Shown here piece by piece: positions 9,421 to 17,477 of a stretch of DNA of 64,000 nt. A program made the position numbers and the translations under genes. Source of the DNA: Actinomadura sp. WMMA1423 (GTDB lineage: Bacteria; Actinomycetota; Actinomycetes; Streptosporangiales; Streptosporangiaceae); NCBI RefSeq assembly GCF_006547145.1, contig NZ_CP041244.1, positions 9,464,393 to 9,528,392 on the forward strand, written 5' to 3'. The stretch's first letter is position 1, and every line of letters begins with the position of its first letter. A model generated the notes under the pieces. The model did not search any database, had not been told where the DNA came from, and was given only the letters and a program-made list of their open reading frames with translations.

Positions 9421-10307
9421 GCGGCCGCCATGCCCGTCCCGACCCATGGGACGACGGGACCCTCGACTCCTTGCTCGTCCTCGTGGCCGAGAGCCTCGGC
9501 TACCGATGCAGCCGCGTGCCCGGCGAGGTCATGCTGCTGGAGGGAGCGAACAGGCTGCACGTCAGCCTGCGCGACCTGCGGCAGCTCGCCCGGCTCGTGC
9601 CGCGCGACGACTGGCCCGCGCTGGTCTCCGACCACGTCACCACGATCGTCACCGCGATCGAGGAGCCGCTGGACCTCAGCGACTTCGACCTCGCCCAGCA
9701 CCTGCTGCGCACCCGCATCTACCCGGCGGAGGCCGACAACGGGGTGCTGGCGGCACGGCCGTTCGCGCCCGGCCTGATCGAGGTGGTGGTGGTCGACACG
9801 CCGACCACCGTCCGCACGGTCACCACCGAGGAGATGGGCGGCTGGCCGGTGTCGGGCGACGCGCTGTTCATGCTCGGGCGCGCCAACGTCCGCGCCGACG
9901 GCCCGCTCCAGCTGGACGAGCAGGACCTCGGCGGCGTCCGCGTCTCCGTCCTGCACGGGTGGACGTTCTACGCCGTCACGCACCTGGCGTGGCTGGAGGA
10001 GTACCTGCCGATCGGCCCGTACGGCGCGCTCGTCATCGCGCCCAACCGCAGCCTCATCGTCGCCCACCCGCTCCGGATCGCCGAGGGCCACCCGAGGGCG
10101 CGCTACCGCGAGGCCGTGGCCGCGGCGACCGAGCTGCAGGCGCAGGCGCACCGCGCCTACGAGGAGGGCCCCGGATCGCTCAGCCCGTACCTGTACTGGT
10201 GGCGCGCCGGCGAGCTGACCTGCCTGGAGACCCGCTACGAGGGCGACACGCTCGTCCTGCCGGAGGAGTTCGCCTCCGTGATCGCGACGCTGGCGGCCGA
10301 GCGCTGA
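9417..10307 (+). CDS. Protein of unknown function, translationally coupled
   Basis: A 296-residue soluble protein that I do not recognise with confidence; its length and fold pattern recall the DUF1444/YtpQ proteins, but I cannot support that. It starts with ATG overlapping the previous stop (ATGA) and its TGA overlaps the next ATG (TGATG), so all three genes are likely translated together. There is no signal peptide or membrane segment. Conserved-looking features are a repeated Leu/Val-rich strand pattern, a YAVTHLAWLEEYLP segment and PYLYWWRAGEL near the end. Confidence 0.7.
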   Translation: MSGRHARPDPWDDGTLDSLLVLVAESLGYRCSRVPGEVMLLEGANRLHVSLRDLRQLARLVPRDDWPALVSDHVTTIVTAIEEPLDLSDFDLAQHLLRTRIYPAEADNGVLAARPFAPGLIEVVVVDTPTTVRTVTTEEMGGWPVSGDALFMLGRANVRADGPLQLDEQDLGGVRVSVLHGWTFYAVTHLAWLEEYLPIGPYGALVIAPNRSLIVAHPLRIAEGHPRARYREAVAAATELQAQAHRAYEEGPGSLSPYLYWWRAGELTCLETRYEGDTLVLPEEFASVIATLAAER

Positions 10308-11434
10308 TGCGGGTCGTCGTCGCGCCCGACTCGTTCAAGGGCAGCCTCTCGGCGGCGGAGGTCTGCGCCGCCGTGGCGGCCGGCGTCCGGCGCGCCGCGC
10401 CGGACGCGCGGGTGGCCGCGGTGCCGATGGCCGACGGCGGCGAGGGAACCCTCGACTGCTTCCTCGGCGCCCGCGGCGGCGACGCGGTCGAGGTCGCCGC
10501 GACCGACCCGGTGGGGCGCCCGGTCAAGGCGCGCTACGCGCTGTCGGGCGACGGGCGCTCGGCGGTGGTGGAGCTGGCCGCGGCCTCCGGGCTGCCGCTG
10601 GTCGAGGACGTCCCGCCCGACCCGGTGAACGCCGGCACCGCCGGCACCGGTGAGCTGATCGCCGACGCGGTGCGGCGCGGCGCCCGCGACGTCCTGGTCT
10701 GCATCGGCGGCAGCGCCAGCACCGACGGCGGCGCCGGGCTGCTGCGCGCCCTCGGCGTCCGCTTCCTGGACGCCGAGGGCGAGGAGCTGCCGCCGGGCGG
10801 CGGCGCTCTCGCCCGGCTGGCGTCGATCGACGACTCCGGCGTGTCGGAGGAGGTCCGCGCGACCCGGTTCCGGGTGGCCTGCGACGTGACCAACCCGCTC
10901 GTCGGGCCGGACGGCGCCGCCGCCGTGTTCGGCCCGCAGAAGGGCGCCTCGCCCGCCGAGGTCGCGGAGCTCGACGCCGCGCTCACCGTGTTCGCCGACG
11001 CCGTCGCCGCGCGCGGCGGCCCCCGCGTCCACGACCTGCCGGGAGCGGGCGCGGCCGGCGGCACCTGCGGCGGCCTCGTCGGGCTGCTCGGCGCCGAGCC
11101 GTCGGGCGGCGCCGCGCTCGTCGCCGAGGCCGTCGGGCTGCCCGCCGCGCTGGAGGACGCCGACCTGGTCGTCACGGGGGAGGGCCGCGTGGACGGGCAG
11201 AGCGCCGGCGGCAAGGTGGTGTCCGCGGTGGCGGCTCTCGCCCGCGGCCGCGGCGTCCCGTGCGTCGCCCTGGCCGGCGGCGTCGCCGGGCCGCTGGACG
11301 AGCTGCACGCGCTCGGCCTGACCGCGGCGTTCAGCCTCGCCGACGGGCCCCGCACCCTGGAGGAGCTGAAGGCGGGCGCCGCGCCCCTGCTGGAGGCGGT
11401 CGCCGAGCAGGCGGTGCGCCTCTTCCGCCGCTAG
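10307..11434 (+). CDS. glxK: Glycerate kinase
   Basis: A 375-residue glycerate kinase of the GK2 (GlxK/GarK) type. It begins MRVVVAPDSFKGSLSAAEV and continues with PMADGGEGT, GGSASTDGGAG, FGPQKGAS and TGEGRVDGQS, all hallmark segments. It phosphorylates glycerate with ATP in the glyoxylate/glycerate pathway. ATG 10307 shares a base with the upstream stop. Its own TAG interleaves with the stop of the convergent yczE-like gene (bases CTAG at 11431-11434), leaving no terminator space. Confidence 0.93.
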   Translation: MRVVVAPDSFKGSLSAAEVCAAVAAGVRRAAPDARVAAVPMADGGEGTLDCFLGARGGDAVEVAATDPVGRPVKARYALSGDGRSAVVELAAASGLPLVEDVPPDPVNAGTAGTGELIADAVRRGARDVLVCIGGSASTDGGAGLLRALGVRFLDAEGEELPPGGGALARLASIDDSGVSEEVRATRFRVACDVTNPLVGPDGAAAVFGPQKGASPAEVAELDAALTVFADAVAARGGPRVHDLPGAGAAGGTCGGLVGLLGAEPSGGAALVAEAVGLPAALEDADLVVTGEGRVDGQSAGGKVVSAVAALARGRGVPCVALAGGVAGPLDELHALGLTAAFSLADGPRTLEELKAGAAPLLEAVAEQAVRLFRR

Positions 11435-12057
11435 ACGGCGCAGGCGGGCTCGGGTTCCGGGGCGGGCTCGGGCACGCGGGGCGCGATGGTCAACCTGGGC
11501 AGGAGGACGTGGGTCAGCGGCCCGATCGCCACGGCGTACAGGACGGTTCCGACGCCGACGGTGCCGCCGAGCAGCCAGCCGACGGCCAGCACGGTGAGCT
11601 CGATCGCCGTCCGCACCACCCGGATCGAGTGGCCGCGCGCCGCGAGACCGGTCATCAGCCCGTCCCGGGGGCCCGGGCCGAGACCGGCGCCGATGTAGCA
11701 GCCGGTGGCGAAGCCGCCCACCAGCACGGCCGCGATCAGGTAGGCCCAGCGCCCGGCGAGCGCGTCCGGGGCGGGCAGCAGCCACAGGAACAGGTCGGCG
11801 AAGGCGCCGACGAGCACGACGTTGCTGATCGTCCCGATGCCGGGCCGCTGCCGCAGCGGGAACCACGCGATCATCACGACCGCGCCCGCGATGATGATCC
11901 AGGCGCCGATCGACAGGCCGAAGCGCCGGGAGAGCCCCTGGTGGAAGACGTCCCAGGGGTCGTTGCCGAGCCCGGACGCCACCTGGAGGGCGATGCCCAG
12001 CCCGTACAAGGCCAATCCGACGTAGAGCTGCACCAAACGGCGCACCAGCAGGGCCAT
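11431..12057 (-). CDS. yczE: YczE/YitT-type integral membrane protein
   Basis: A 208-residue protein with about five membrane helices. It begins MALLVRRLVQLYVGLALYG and carries GNDPWDVFHQGLSRRFG and GLGPGPRDGLMTGL, which are signatures of the YczE group. ATG 12057 is chosen over the longer frame because the hydrophobic part starts there. It is divergent from a MocR-type regulator (12152). This pairing is characteristic of the YczR subfamily, in which the regulator is thought to control the membrane protein. The transported substrate is unknown. Confidence 0.83.
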   Translation of the reverse strand: MALLVRRLVQLYVGLALYGLGIALQVASGLGNDPWDVFHQGLSRRFGLSIGAWIIIAGAVVMIAWFPLRQRPGIGTISNVVLVGAFADLFLWLLPAPDALAGRWAYLIAAVLVGGFATGCYIGAGLGPGPRDGLMTGLAARGHSIRVVRTAIELTVLAVGWLLGGTVGVGTVLYAVAIGPLTHVLLPRLTIAPRVPEPAPEPEPACAV

Positions 12058-12107
12058 TACTGCGCTTCCCCTCGATTTGTCCCCATCATCACGGACCACT
12101 CTGCGGC

Positions 12108-12153
12108 AAGTGGACTGGTATCAGTAGAGCCAATATGGGAAAGTGGCCCGTAT
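12108..12153. promoter_or_regulatory. Putative MocR-regulator binding repeats
   Basis: Two direct copies of AAGTGG(A/C)C..GTAT begin at 12108 and 12141, 33 bases (three helical turns) apart, in the yczE/MocR divergent promoter. The form resembles direct-repeat sites known for MocR regulators such as PdxR (AAAGTGG-type). A partial inverted copy (CCACT, 12096-12100) precedes them. The second copy overlaps the proposed ATG of the regulator, which fits autoregulation. Confidence 0.55.
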
Positions 12154-13645
12154 GAGCACGCGCTACGTGAGCGGCCCGCATCTGGCCCGGCTGCTGGGGG
12201 ACGTGTCAGGGGAGCGCCCCGTCTACGCGGCGGTGGCCAGGTCGCTGCGCGCACTCGTCCTGGACGGCAGGCTCGCCCTGCGCACGCGGCTGCCCGCCGA
12301 GCGCGACCTGGCCGCGGCCCTGGGCGTCAGCCGCACCACCGTGACGACCGCCTACGACCGGCTCCGCGACGAGGGGTACGTCCAGAGCAGGCAGGGCGCG
12401 GGAAGCTGGACGGCGCTGCCCACGGTGCGCATGGCCTCGGCCGAGCCGCACGGCGGGCTCCGCGGGGCCTCGGGCGACGCCGTCCCCGCGGGCCGCCGGT
12501 ACGGCAGGGCCCACCCCGCGCCGGACGACCCCTCGTTCATCGACCTCGGCTGCGCCGCTCCCGGCGCGCCCGAGATCTTCCAGGAGGCCGTCGCCGCCGC
12601 CGTCGACGAGCTGCCCCGCTACAGCTCGGGTCCGGGCTACGCGCCCGCGGGCCTCGCGGGACTGCGGGAGGTCATCGCGGACGGCTACACCGCGCGCGGC
12701 GTCGCGACCCGCGCCGACCAGATCGTCGTGACCACCGGCGCGCAGCACGCGTTCACGCTGCTGACCCAGCTGCTGGTGGAGCCGGGCGACGCCGTGACGG
12801 TCGAGCGCCCGACCTACCCGCACGCGCTCGGGGCGCTGCGCCGCCGCGGCGCCCGGCTCGTCCCGGTCGGGATCAACGAGGGCTGGGACGTCGAGCTCGC
12901 CGCCGGGGCCATGCGGCAGGCCGCCGTCCGGATGGCCTACACGATCCCCGACTTCCAGAACCCGACCGGGTACCTGATGGGGGCCGGCGAGCGGGCCGCG
13001 CTCGTCGACGCCGCCCGCCGCGCGGACGCGTTCCTCGTCGCCGACGAGACCTTCGCCGAGCTCGCCCACGACCCCGAGGCGCCGCGCGAGCCGCCGCTGG
13101 CGGCCTTCGACTCCGGCGGCCGGGTCGTCACGATCGGGTCGGCCTCCAAGCTGCTGTGGGGCGGGCTGCGGATCGGCTGGATCCGCGCCACCGCCCCGCT
13201 GGCCCGCCGCATCGTGCTGGCCCGCGAGCCGTTCGACATGGCGAGCCCGACCCTGGACCAGCTGATCGTCAAGGAGCTGCTGCTGCGCGTGGAGGAGGTC
13301 CGCGCCGAACGCGCCGCGAGCCTGCTGCGCGGGCGCGACGCGCTCGCCGAGGCGCTGCGCGAGCAGCTGCCCGGCTGGGAGTTCCGGCTCCCGGACGGGG
13401 GCATGTCGCTGTGGGCGAGGATCGGCGCGCCCATCGCCTCCCGGGTCGCCGAGGCGTCCGAGCGGCTCGGCGTCCGCGTCGTCGCCGGCCCGGTCTTCGG
13501 TGCCGACGGCGTGCTGGAGGACTACGTGCGGCTGCCCTACGTGCTGCCGCCGGACACGCTCCGCCTGGCCGTGCGGCGCCTGGCCCTCGCCCACCGGGAG
13601 GCCGAGGCGGCGCCGGCGGCCCGGCCCCTGCCCGCCTACGTCTGA
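12152..13645 (+). CDS. yczR: MocR-family (GntR-aminotransferase) regulator, YczR type
   Basis: A 497-residue fusion. A GntR winged helix (about residues 20-90; ERDLAAALGVSRTTVTTAYDRL) is followed by a fold-type I aminotransferase domain. The PLP-binding Lys is in SASKLLWGGLRIGW, with the PDFQNPTGYLMG and TTGAQHAF segments. Such proteins are PLP-responsive transcription regulators, usually without aminotransferase activity. Its neighbour yczE identifies it as YczR-like. ATG 12152 lacks a strong ribosome site; an in-frame GTG lies nine bases upstream. Confidence 0.87.
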   Translation: MSTRYVSGPHLARLLGDVSGERPVYAAVARSLRALVLDGRLALRTRLPAERDLAAALGVSRTTVTTAYDRLRDEGYVQSRQGAGSWTALPTVRMASAEPHGGLRGASGDAVPAGRRYGRAHPAPDDPSFIDLGCAAPGAPEIFQEAVAAAVDELPRYSSGPGYAPAGLAGLREVIADGYTARGVATRADQIVVTTGAQHAFTLLTQLLVEPGDAVTVERPTYPHALGALRRRGARLVPVGINEGWDVELAAGAMRQAAVRMAYTIPDFQNPTGYLMGAGERAALVDAARRADAFLVADETFAELAHDPEAPREPPLAAFDSGGRVVTIGSASKLLWGGLRIGWIRATAPLARRIVLAREPFDMASPTLDQLIVKELLLRVEEVRAERAASLLRGRDALAEALREQLPGWEFRLPDGGMSLWARIGAPIASRVAEASERLGVRVVAGPVFGADGVLEDYVRLPYVLPPDTLRLAVRRLALAHREAEAAPAARPLPAYV

Positions 13646-13650
13646 CGCCT

Positions 13651-13671
13651 CCCCGCCCGGTGGGGGCGGGG
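13651..13671. terminator. Short terminator hairpin
   Basis: Eight-base inverted repeat CCCCGCCC/GGGCGGGG with a five-base loop, between convergent stops at 13645 and 13689. Confidence 0.5.
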
Positions 13672-13688
13672 GCCGCGCCCCACAGCGC

Positions 13689-14123
13689 TCAGGGAGCGCG
13701 CTGGATGTAGTCGACGAGGTGCTCGCGCTCGCTCTCCAGCTCGTCGATGGCGCTCTTGACGACGTCGCCGATGCTGACGATGCCGACGAGCCGGCCGTCC
13801 TCGACGACGGGCACGTGGCGGAACCGGTGCTCGGTCATGGCGCGGCGCAGGTCCTCGACCTGGTCGCCGGGGCCGCAGGTGCGGACCTCGGCGGTCATGA
13901 TCTCCGAGACGGGGCGGTCGAGCAGCGCCGCGCCGTGCTCGTGCAGCCGCCGCACCACGTCCCGCTCGGAGACGATGCCGGCGATCGACGCGCCGTCGGG
14001 CGAGACCACCGAGGCCCCGATGTTGTGCTCCGCCAGGACGGAGAGGAGCTGCCGCACGGTGGCGTCGGGCCGCACCGTGGCCACCGCGTCTCCCTTCCTC
14101 CGCAGGATGTCGCGAATCCTCAT
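13689..14123 (-). CDS. Tandem CBS-domain protein
   Basis: A 144-residue soluble protein made of two CBS domains: residues about 8-62 (ending GIVSERDVVRRL) and 75-130 (HVPVVEDGRLVGIVSIGDVV). It has the size and layout of the hypoxic response proteins of mycobacteria and of stand-alone CBS pairs that bind adenine nucleotides. The short N terminus RIRDILRRKG is typical. It probably senses energy state; the partner is unknown. The 190-base region upstream, divergent from the MFS gene, holds both promoters. Confidence 0.85.
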   Translation of the reverse strand: MRIRDILRRKGDAVATVRPDATVRQLLSVLAEHNIGASVVSPDGASIAGIVSERDVVRRLHEHGAALLDRPVSEIMTAEVRTCGPGDQVEDLRRAMTEHRFRHVPVVEDGRLVGIVSIGDVVKSAIDELESEREHLVDYIQRAP

Positions 14124-14312
14124 GCCTCACGCTCCCGGTGCCGGTCTCGGACCCGGGGGGCGGCGGCCGCCGGGGGCGGGCCGCTCGCCGGGTCTTGGTC
14201 CTGCCAAAATCGCATGTTCCGGCGTCCGGCGAAACCCCCGGCCAGGGAACCGCCCGGTCAGGTGGTGACATAAAGGCGGCATAAAAGCCGTAGATCGGGA
14301 ACCAAGGGATGC

Positions 14313-15767
14313 ATGACGATGACGTCGGATCGAACCATCGAAACTGACATCCCGGGGCGGCTCGACCGCCTTCCGTGGTCACGCTGGCACTGGACGGTCC
14401 TGCTCGGCCTCGGCGCCGTCTGGATCCTGGACGGGCTGGAGGTGACCGTCGTCGGCGTCATCGGCCCGCGGCTCACCGACGCCTCCGGCGGGCTCGGGCT
14501 GACCGACGGCCAGGTCGGGATGGCCGCGTCCATCTACGTGATCGGCGCGTGCCTCGGGGCGCTGTTCTTCGGGCACCTGACCGACCGGTTCGGGCGCAAG
14601 AAGCTCTTCATCATCACGCTGGCGCTGTACCTGGCGGCCACCGTCGCGACCGCGTTCTCGTTCAACCCGATGTGGTTCTACGCCTGCCGCTTCCTCACCG
14701 GGGCCGGCATCGGCGGCGAGTACGCGGCCATCAACTCGGCGATCGACGAGCTGATCCCGGCGCGGGTGCGGGGCCGGGTGGACGTGGTGGTGAACGGCTC
14801 GTTCTGGATCGGCACCTCCATCGCGGCGGCGCTGTCGATCCCGGTGCTGAACGGCGACCTCGTCCCCGAGGACCTCGGCTGGCGGGCCCTGTTCGCGCTC
14901 GGCGCGGTCCTCGGCCTCGGCGTGCTGTTCGTGCGCCGGATGGTGCCGGAGAGCCCGCGCTGGCTGTTCATCCACGGGCGCGAGGAGCAGGCCGAGAGCG
15001 TGGTGGGCGGCATCGAGCGCGAGATCACCGAGGAGACCGGCGAGGCGCTGGAGGAGCCCCGCGGGAGCATCCGGGTGCGGCAGCGCCGGGTCGTCTCCTT
15101 CCGGGAGATCGCCTCGACGGCCGTGCGCCGCTACCCCCGCCGGACCGTCCTCGGACTCTCGCTGTTCATCGGGCAGGCGTTCCTCTACAACGCCGTGTAC
15201 TTCACCTACGCGCTCGTGCTCAGCACGTTCTTCGACGTGCCCGACGCCAAGATCGGCTACTACCTGATCCCGATCGGCGTCGGGAACTTCCTGGGCGCGT
15301 TCTTCCTGGGCAAGCTGTTCGACACGGTCGGCCGCAGGACGATGGTCACGGCGTCCTACGTGGCCTCCGGCGTGCTCCTCATCGGCACCGGGCTGCTGTT
15401 CCGCGCGGACCTGCTCGACGCCTGGACGCTGACCGCCTGCTGGTGCGTGGTGTTCTTCTTCGCCTCCGCCGGCGCGTCGTCGGCCTACCTCACGGTCAGC
15501 GAGATCTTCCCGATGGAGACCCGGGCGATGGCGATCGCGGCGTTCTACGCGGTCGGGACGGGCCTCGGCGGCGTGATCGGCCCCGCGCTGTTCGGGCGCC
15601 TGGTGGAGACCGAGAAGGTGGCCAACGTCGTGAACGGCTACTACCTGGGCGCCGGGCTGATGATCGCCGCCGGGCTGGTGGAGCTGGCGATCGGCGTCGA
15701 GGCCGCGCAGCGGTCCCTGGAGGACGTGGCCAGGCCGCTGTCGGCGGAGGAGCCCGCGCCCGCCTGA
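14313..15767 (+). CDS. MFS transporter, sugar/acid symporter type
   Basis: A 484-residue twelve-helix transporter. The motif GHLTDRFGRKKLF lies between helices 2 and 3, and RMVPESPRWL after helix 6, which is typical of the SP and related MFS families. The central loop is charged (EEQAESVVGGIEREITEETGE region). A second in-frame ATG at 14319 has better spacing from AAGGGA and may be the true start. Substrate unknown; uptake of a small organic solute is likely from family membership. Confidence 0.88.
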   Translation: MTMTSDRTIETDIPGRLDRLPWSRWHWTVLLGLGAVWILDGLEVTVVGVIGPRLTDASGGLGLTDGQVGMAASIYVIGACLGALFFGHLTDRFGRKKLFIITLALYLAATVATAFSFNPMWFYACRFLTGAGIGGEYAAINSAIDELIPARVRGRVDVVVNGSFWIGTSIAAALSIPVLNGDLVPEDLGWRALFALGAVLGLGVLFVRRMVPESPRWLFIHGREEQAESVVGGIEREITEETGEALEEPRGSIRVRQRRVVSFREIASTAVRRYPRRTVLGLSLFIGQAFLYNAVYFTYALVLSTFFDVPDAKIGYYLIPIGVGNFLGAFFLGKLFDTVGRRTMVTASYVASGVLLIGTGLLFRADLLDAWTLTACWCVVFFFASAGASSAYLTVSEIFPMETRAMAIAAFYAVGTGLGGVIGPALFGRLVETEKVANVVNGYYLGAGLMIAAGLVELAIGVEAAQRSLEDVARPLSAEEPAPA

Positions 15768-15799
15768 CCGCCGCCCCCCTGACCGCCTCTCGTCCCGCC

Positions 15800-15835
15800 G
15801 CGCCTCCTCGCCCCCGTCACGGGGCGAGGAGGCGC
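15800..15835. terminator. Strong terminator hairpin
   Basis: Perfect 15-base inverted repeat (GCGCCTCCTCGCCCC and complement) with a six-base loop, downstream of the MFS gene. It overlaps the last codons of the convergent oxidoreductase gene, whose stop is at 15817. Confidence 0.75.
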
Positions 15836-17430
15836 GTCACCGCATTCAGGGCCGGGGTGAGCACGCGCCCCGCGGGCCCGGCGTGGGCGAGGGCGGCCCG
15901 GGCCGCGTTGGCGCCGCACGCGCCGTGCACGCCGCCGCCCGGATGCGCGGACGCCGACGCGAGGTACAGGCCCGCGACCGGCGTCTCGGCGCGCCCGAGG
16001 CCGGGGACGGGCCGGAACACCAGTTGCTGGTGGAGCATCGCCGTGCCGCCGTTGAGGGCTCCGTTGCGCAGGTTGGCACTGTGGTCTCCGAACGCGGGCG
16101 GGGCGGTGACGCGGCGGTCGAGGACGCGGGAGCGGAAACCGGGGGCCAGGCGTTCCACGACGCTCTCGAGGCGGCCGGCCATGGCGTCGCTCTCGCGCTC
16201 GTCCCAGGCACCCGTGATGCCGTCCGGGCCCGCGTCGGCCCTCACACGGTGCGGGACGTGCGTGTACGCCCAGACCGACTCGGTTCCGGCGGGGGAGCGG
16301 GCGGGGTCGGCGGTCGTCATCTGGCCGAGCAGGGCGAACGGCTCGGCCGGGACGCGGCCGGTGGCGAGGTGCGCGCTGTAGTCGGTCATCGCGTCCATGC
16401 CGGGGGAGAGGTGGACGGTCCCGGCGCGTCCGGCGCCGTCCGACGCCCAGGGGATCGGCCCCGACAGCGCCCAGTCGACCTTGAAGGTCGCGTGGTCCCA
16501 GACGAAGCGGCGCATGTCCGCGCGGAGCGAGGCGGGCAGGTCCGCCCAGCCGACCAGGCCTCCGTAGAGGGCGGGGGCCGAGACGTCGGCGAGGACGGCC
16601 CGCGCGGCGCGCACCGGTTCGCCCGCCGCGGTGCGGACACCGAGCGCGCGGCCGTTGCGCACGACGACGGACGAGACCGCGGTGCCGCAGCGCAGGCGAC
16701 CGCCGCGCGACTCGAGCCGCCGCACGAGCGCCGCCGTCAACTCGCCCGCGCCGCCCTCGGGGACGGGCCACCCGTACCGCTGGCCGGTCATGGCGAGGAT
16801 CCATCCGAACATCGACCCGGCGGCCGACTCGGGGAACATGTCGGTGTGCAGCGCCGACCCGGCGAGCAGCAGGGGGCCGCCGGGCCCGCCGAACTCCTGC
16901 TCCCCGAGCGTGCGGACGGGGGCCAGCAGGGTGCGCAGGGCGCGCAGACCGCCCGCCCGGCGCGCCGACGCCAGCAGCGGGAGGGCGGCCCGGACCGGCG
17001 GGAACGGGGCGAGCAGGGCGCGCAGGACGTCCTCTCCCATCTCGTCCCACATGCGGCAGAGCCGCAGCCACGCCTCGCCGTCGCCCGCGCCGAGCGCGTC
17101 CAGGCCCGCGGCGGTCGCGTCGCGGTCGCGTTCGAGGACGGCGCAGCGCCCGTCCGGGAGGGGGTGGGCGAGCACGGCGGGCGCGTGCCGCCAGCGCAGC
17201 CCGTGCCGCTCCAGTTCCAGCGCCCGCATCGCGGGGGACGCGACGCCGAGCGGGTAGAACGCGCTGCACAGGTCGCTCACGTAGTCGGGGTGGACGCCCC
17301 GGTCGCTGCGGACGGCACCGCCCGGTTCCGGCTGCGCCTCGAGGACCTCCACGTCCCACCCGGCGTCGGCCAGCACGTTGGCGGCGACGAGCCCGTTGTG
17401 CCCCGCCCCGACCACCACGGCATCGGCCAT
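15817..17430 (-). CDS. Phytoene-dehydrogenase/PYROXD2-like FAD oxidoreductase
   Basis: A 537-residue flavoprotein. The N-terminal dinucleotide-binding motif is VVVGAGHNGLVAANVLADAG. The C terminus has GLYLASASAHPGGGVHGACG, the second FAD-binding signature of carotenoid-desaturase-like enzymes and PYROXD2. ATG 17430 has GGGGAGGG seven bases upstream. No carotenoid biosynthesis genes are nearby, so a PYROXD2-type or other isoprenoid oxidoreductase is likelier than a carotenoid enzyme. It lies 47 bases from the next gene upstream-to-downstream on the same strand, but no operon is certain. Confidence 0.82.
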   Translation of the reverse strand: MADAVVVGAGHNGLVAANVLADAGWDVEVLEAQPEPGGAVRSDRGVHPDYVSDLCSAFYPLGVASPAMRALELERHGLRWRHAPAVLAHPLPDGRCAVLERDRDATAAGLDALGAGDGEAWLRLCRMWDEMGEDVLRALLAPFPPVRAALPLLASARRAGGLRALRTLLAPVRTLGEQEFGGPGGPLLLAGSALHTDMFPESAAGSMFGWILAMTGQRYGWPVPEGGAGELTAALVRRLESRGGRLRCGTAVSSVVVRNGRALGVRTAAGEPVRAARAVLADVSAPALYGGLVGWADLPASLRADMRRFVWDHATFKVDWALSGPIPWASDGAGRAGTVHLSPGMDAMTDYSAHLATGRVPAEPFALLGQMTTADPARSPAGTESVWAYTHVPHRVRADAGPDGITGAWDERESDAMAGRLESVVERLAPGFRSRVLDRRVTAPPAFGDHSANLRNGALNGGTAMLHQQLVFRPVPGLGRAETPVAGLYLASASAHPGGGVHGACGANAARAALAHAGPAGRVLTPALNAVTRLLAP

Positions 17431-17477
17431 GCGGCATCCCTCCCCTTGATCACCCTACGGGTCCCCGGGGGCGGTGC

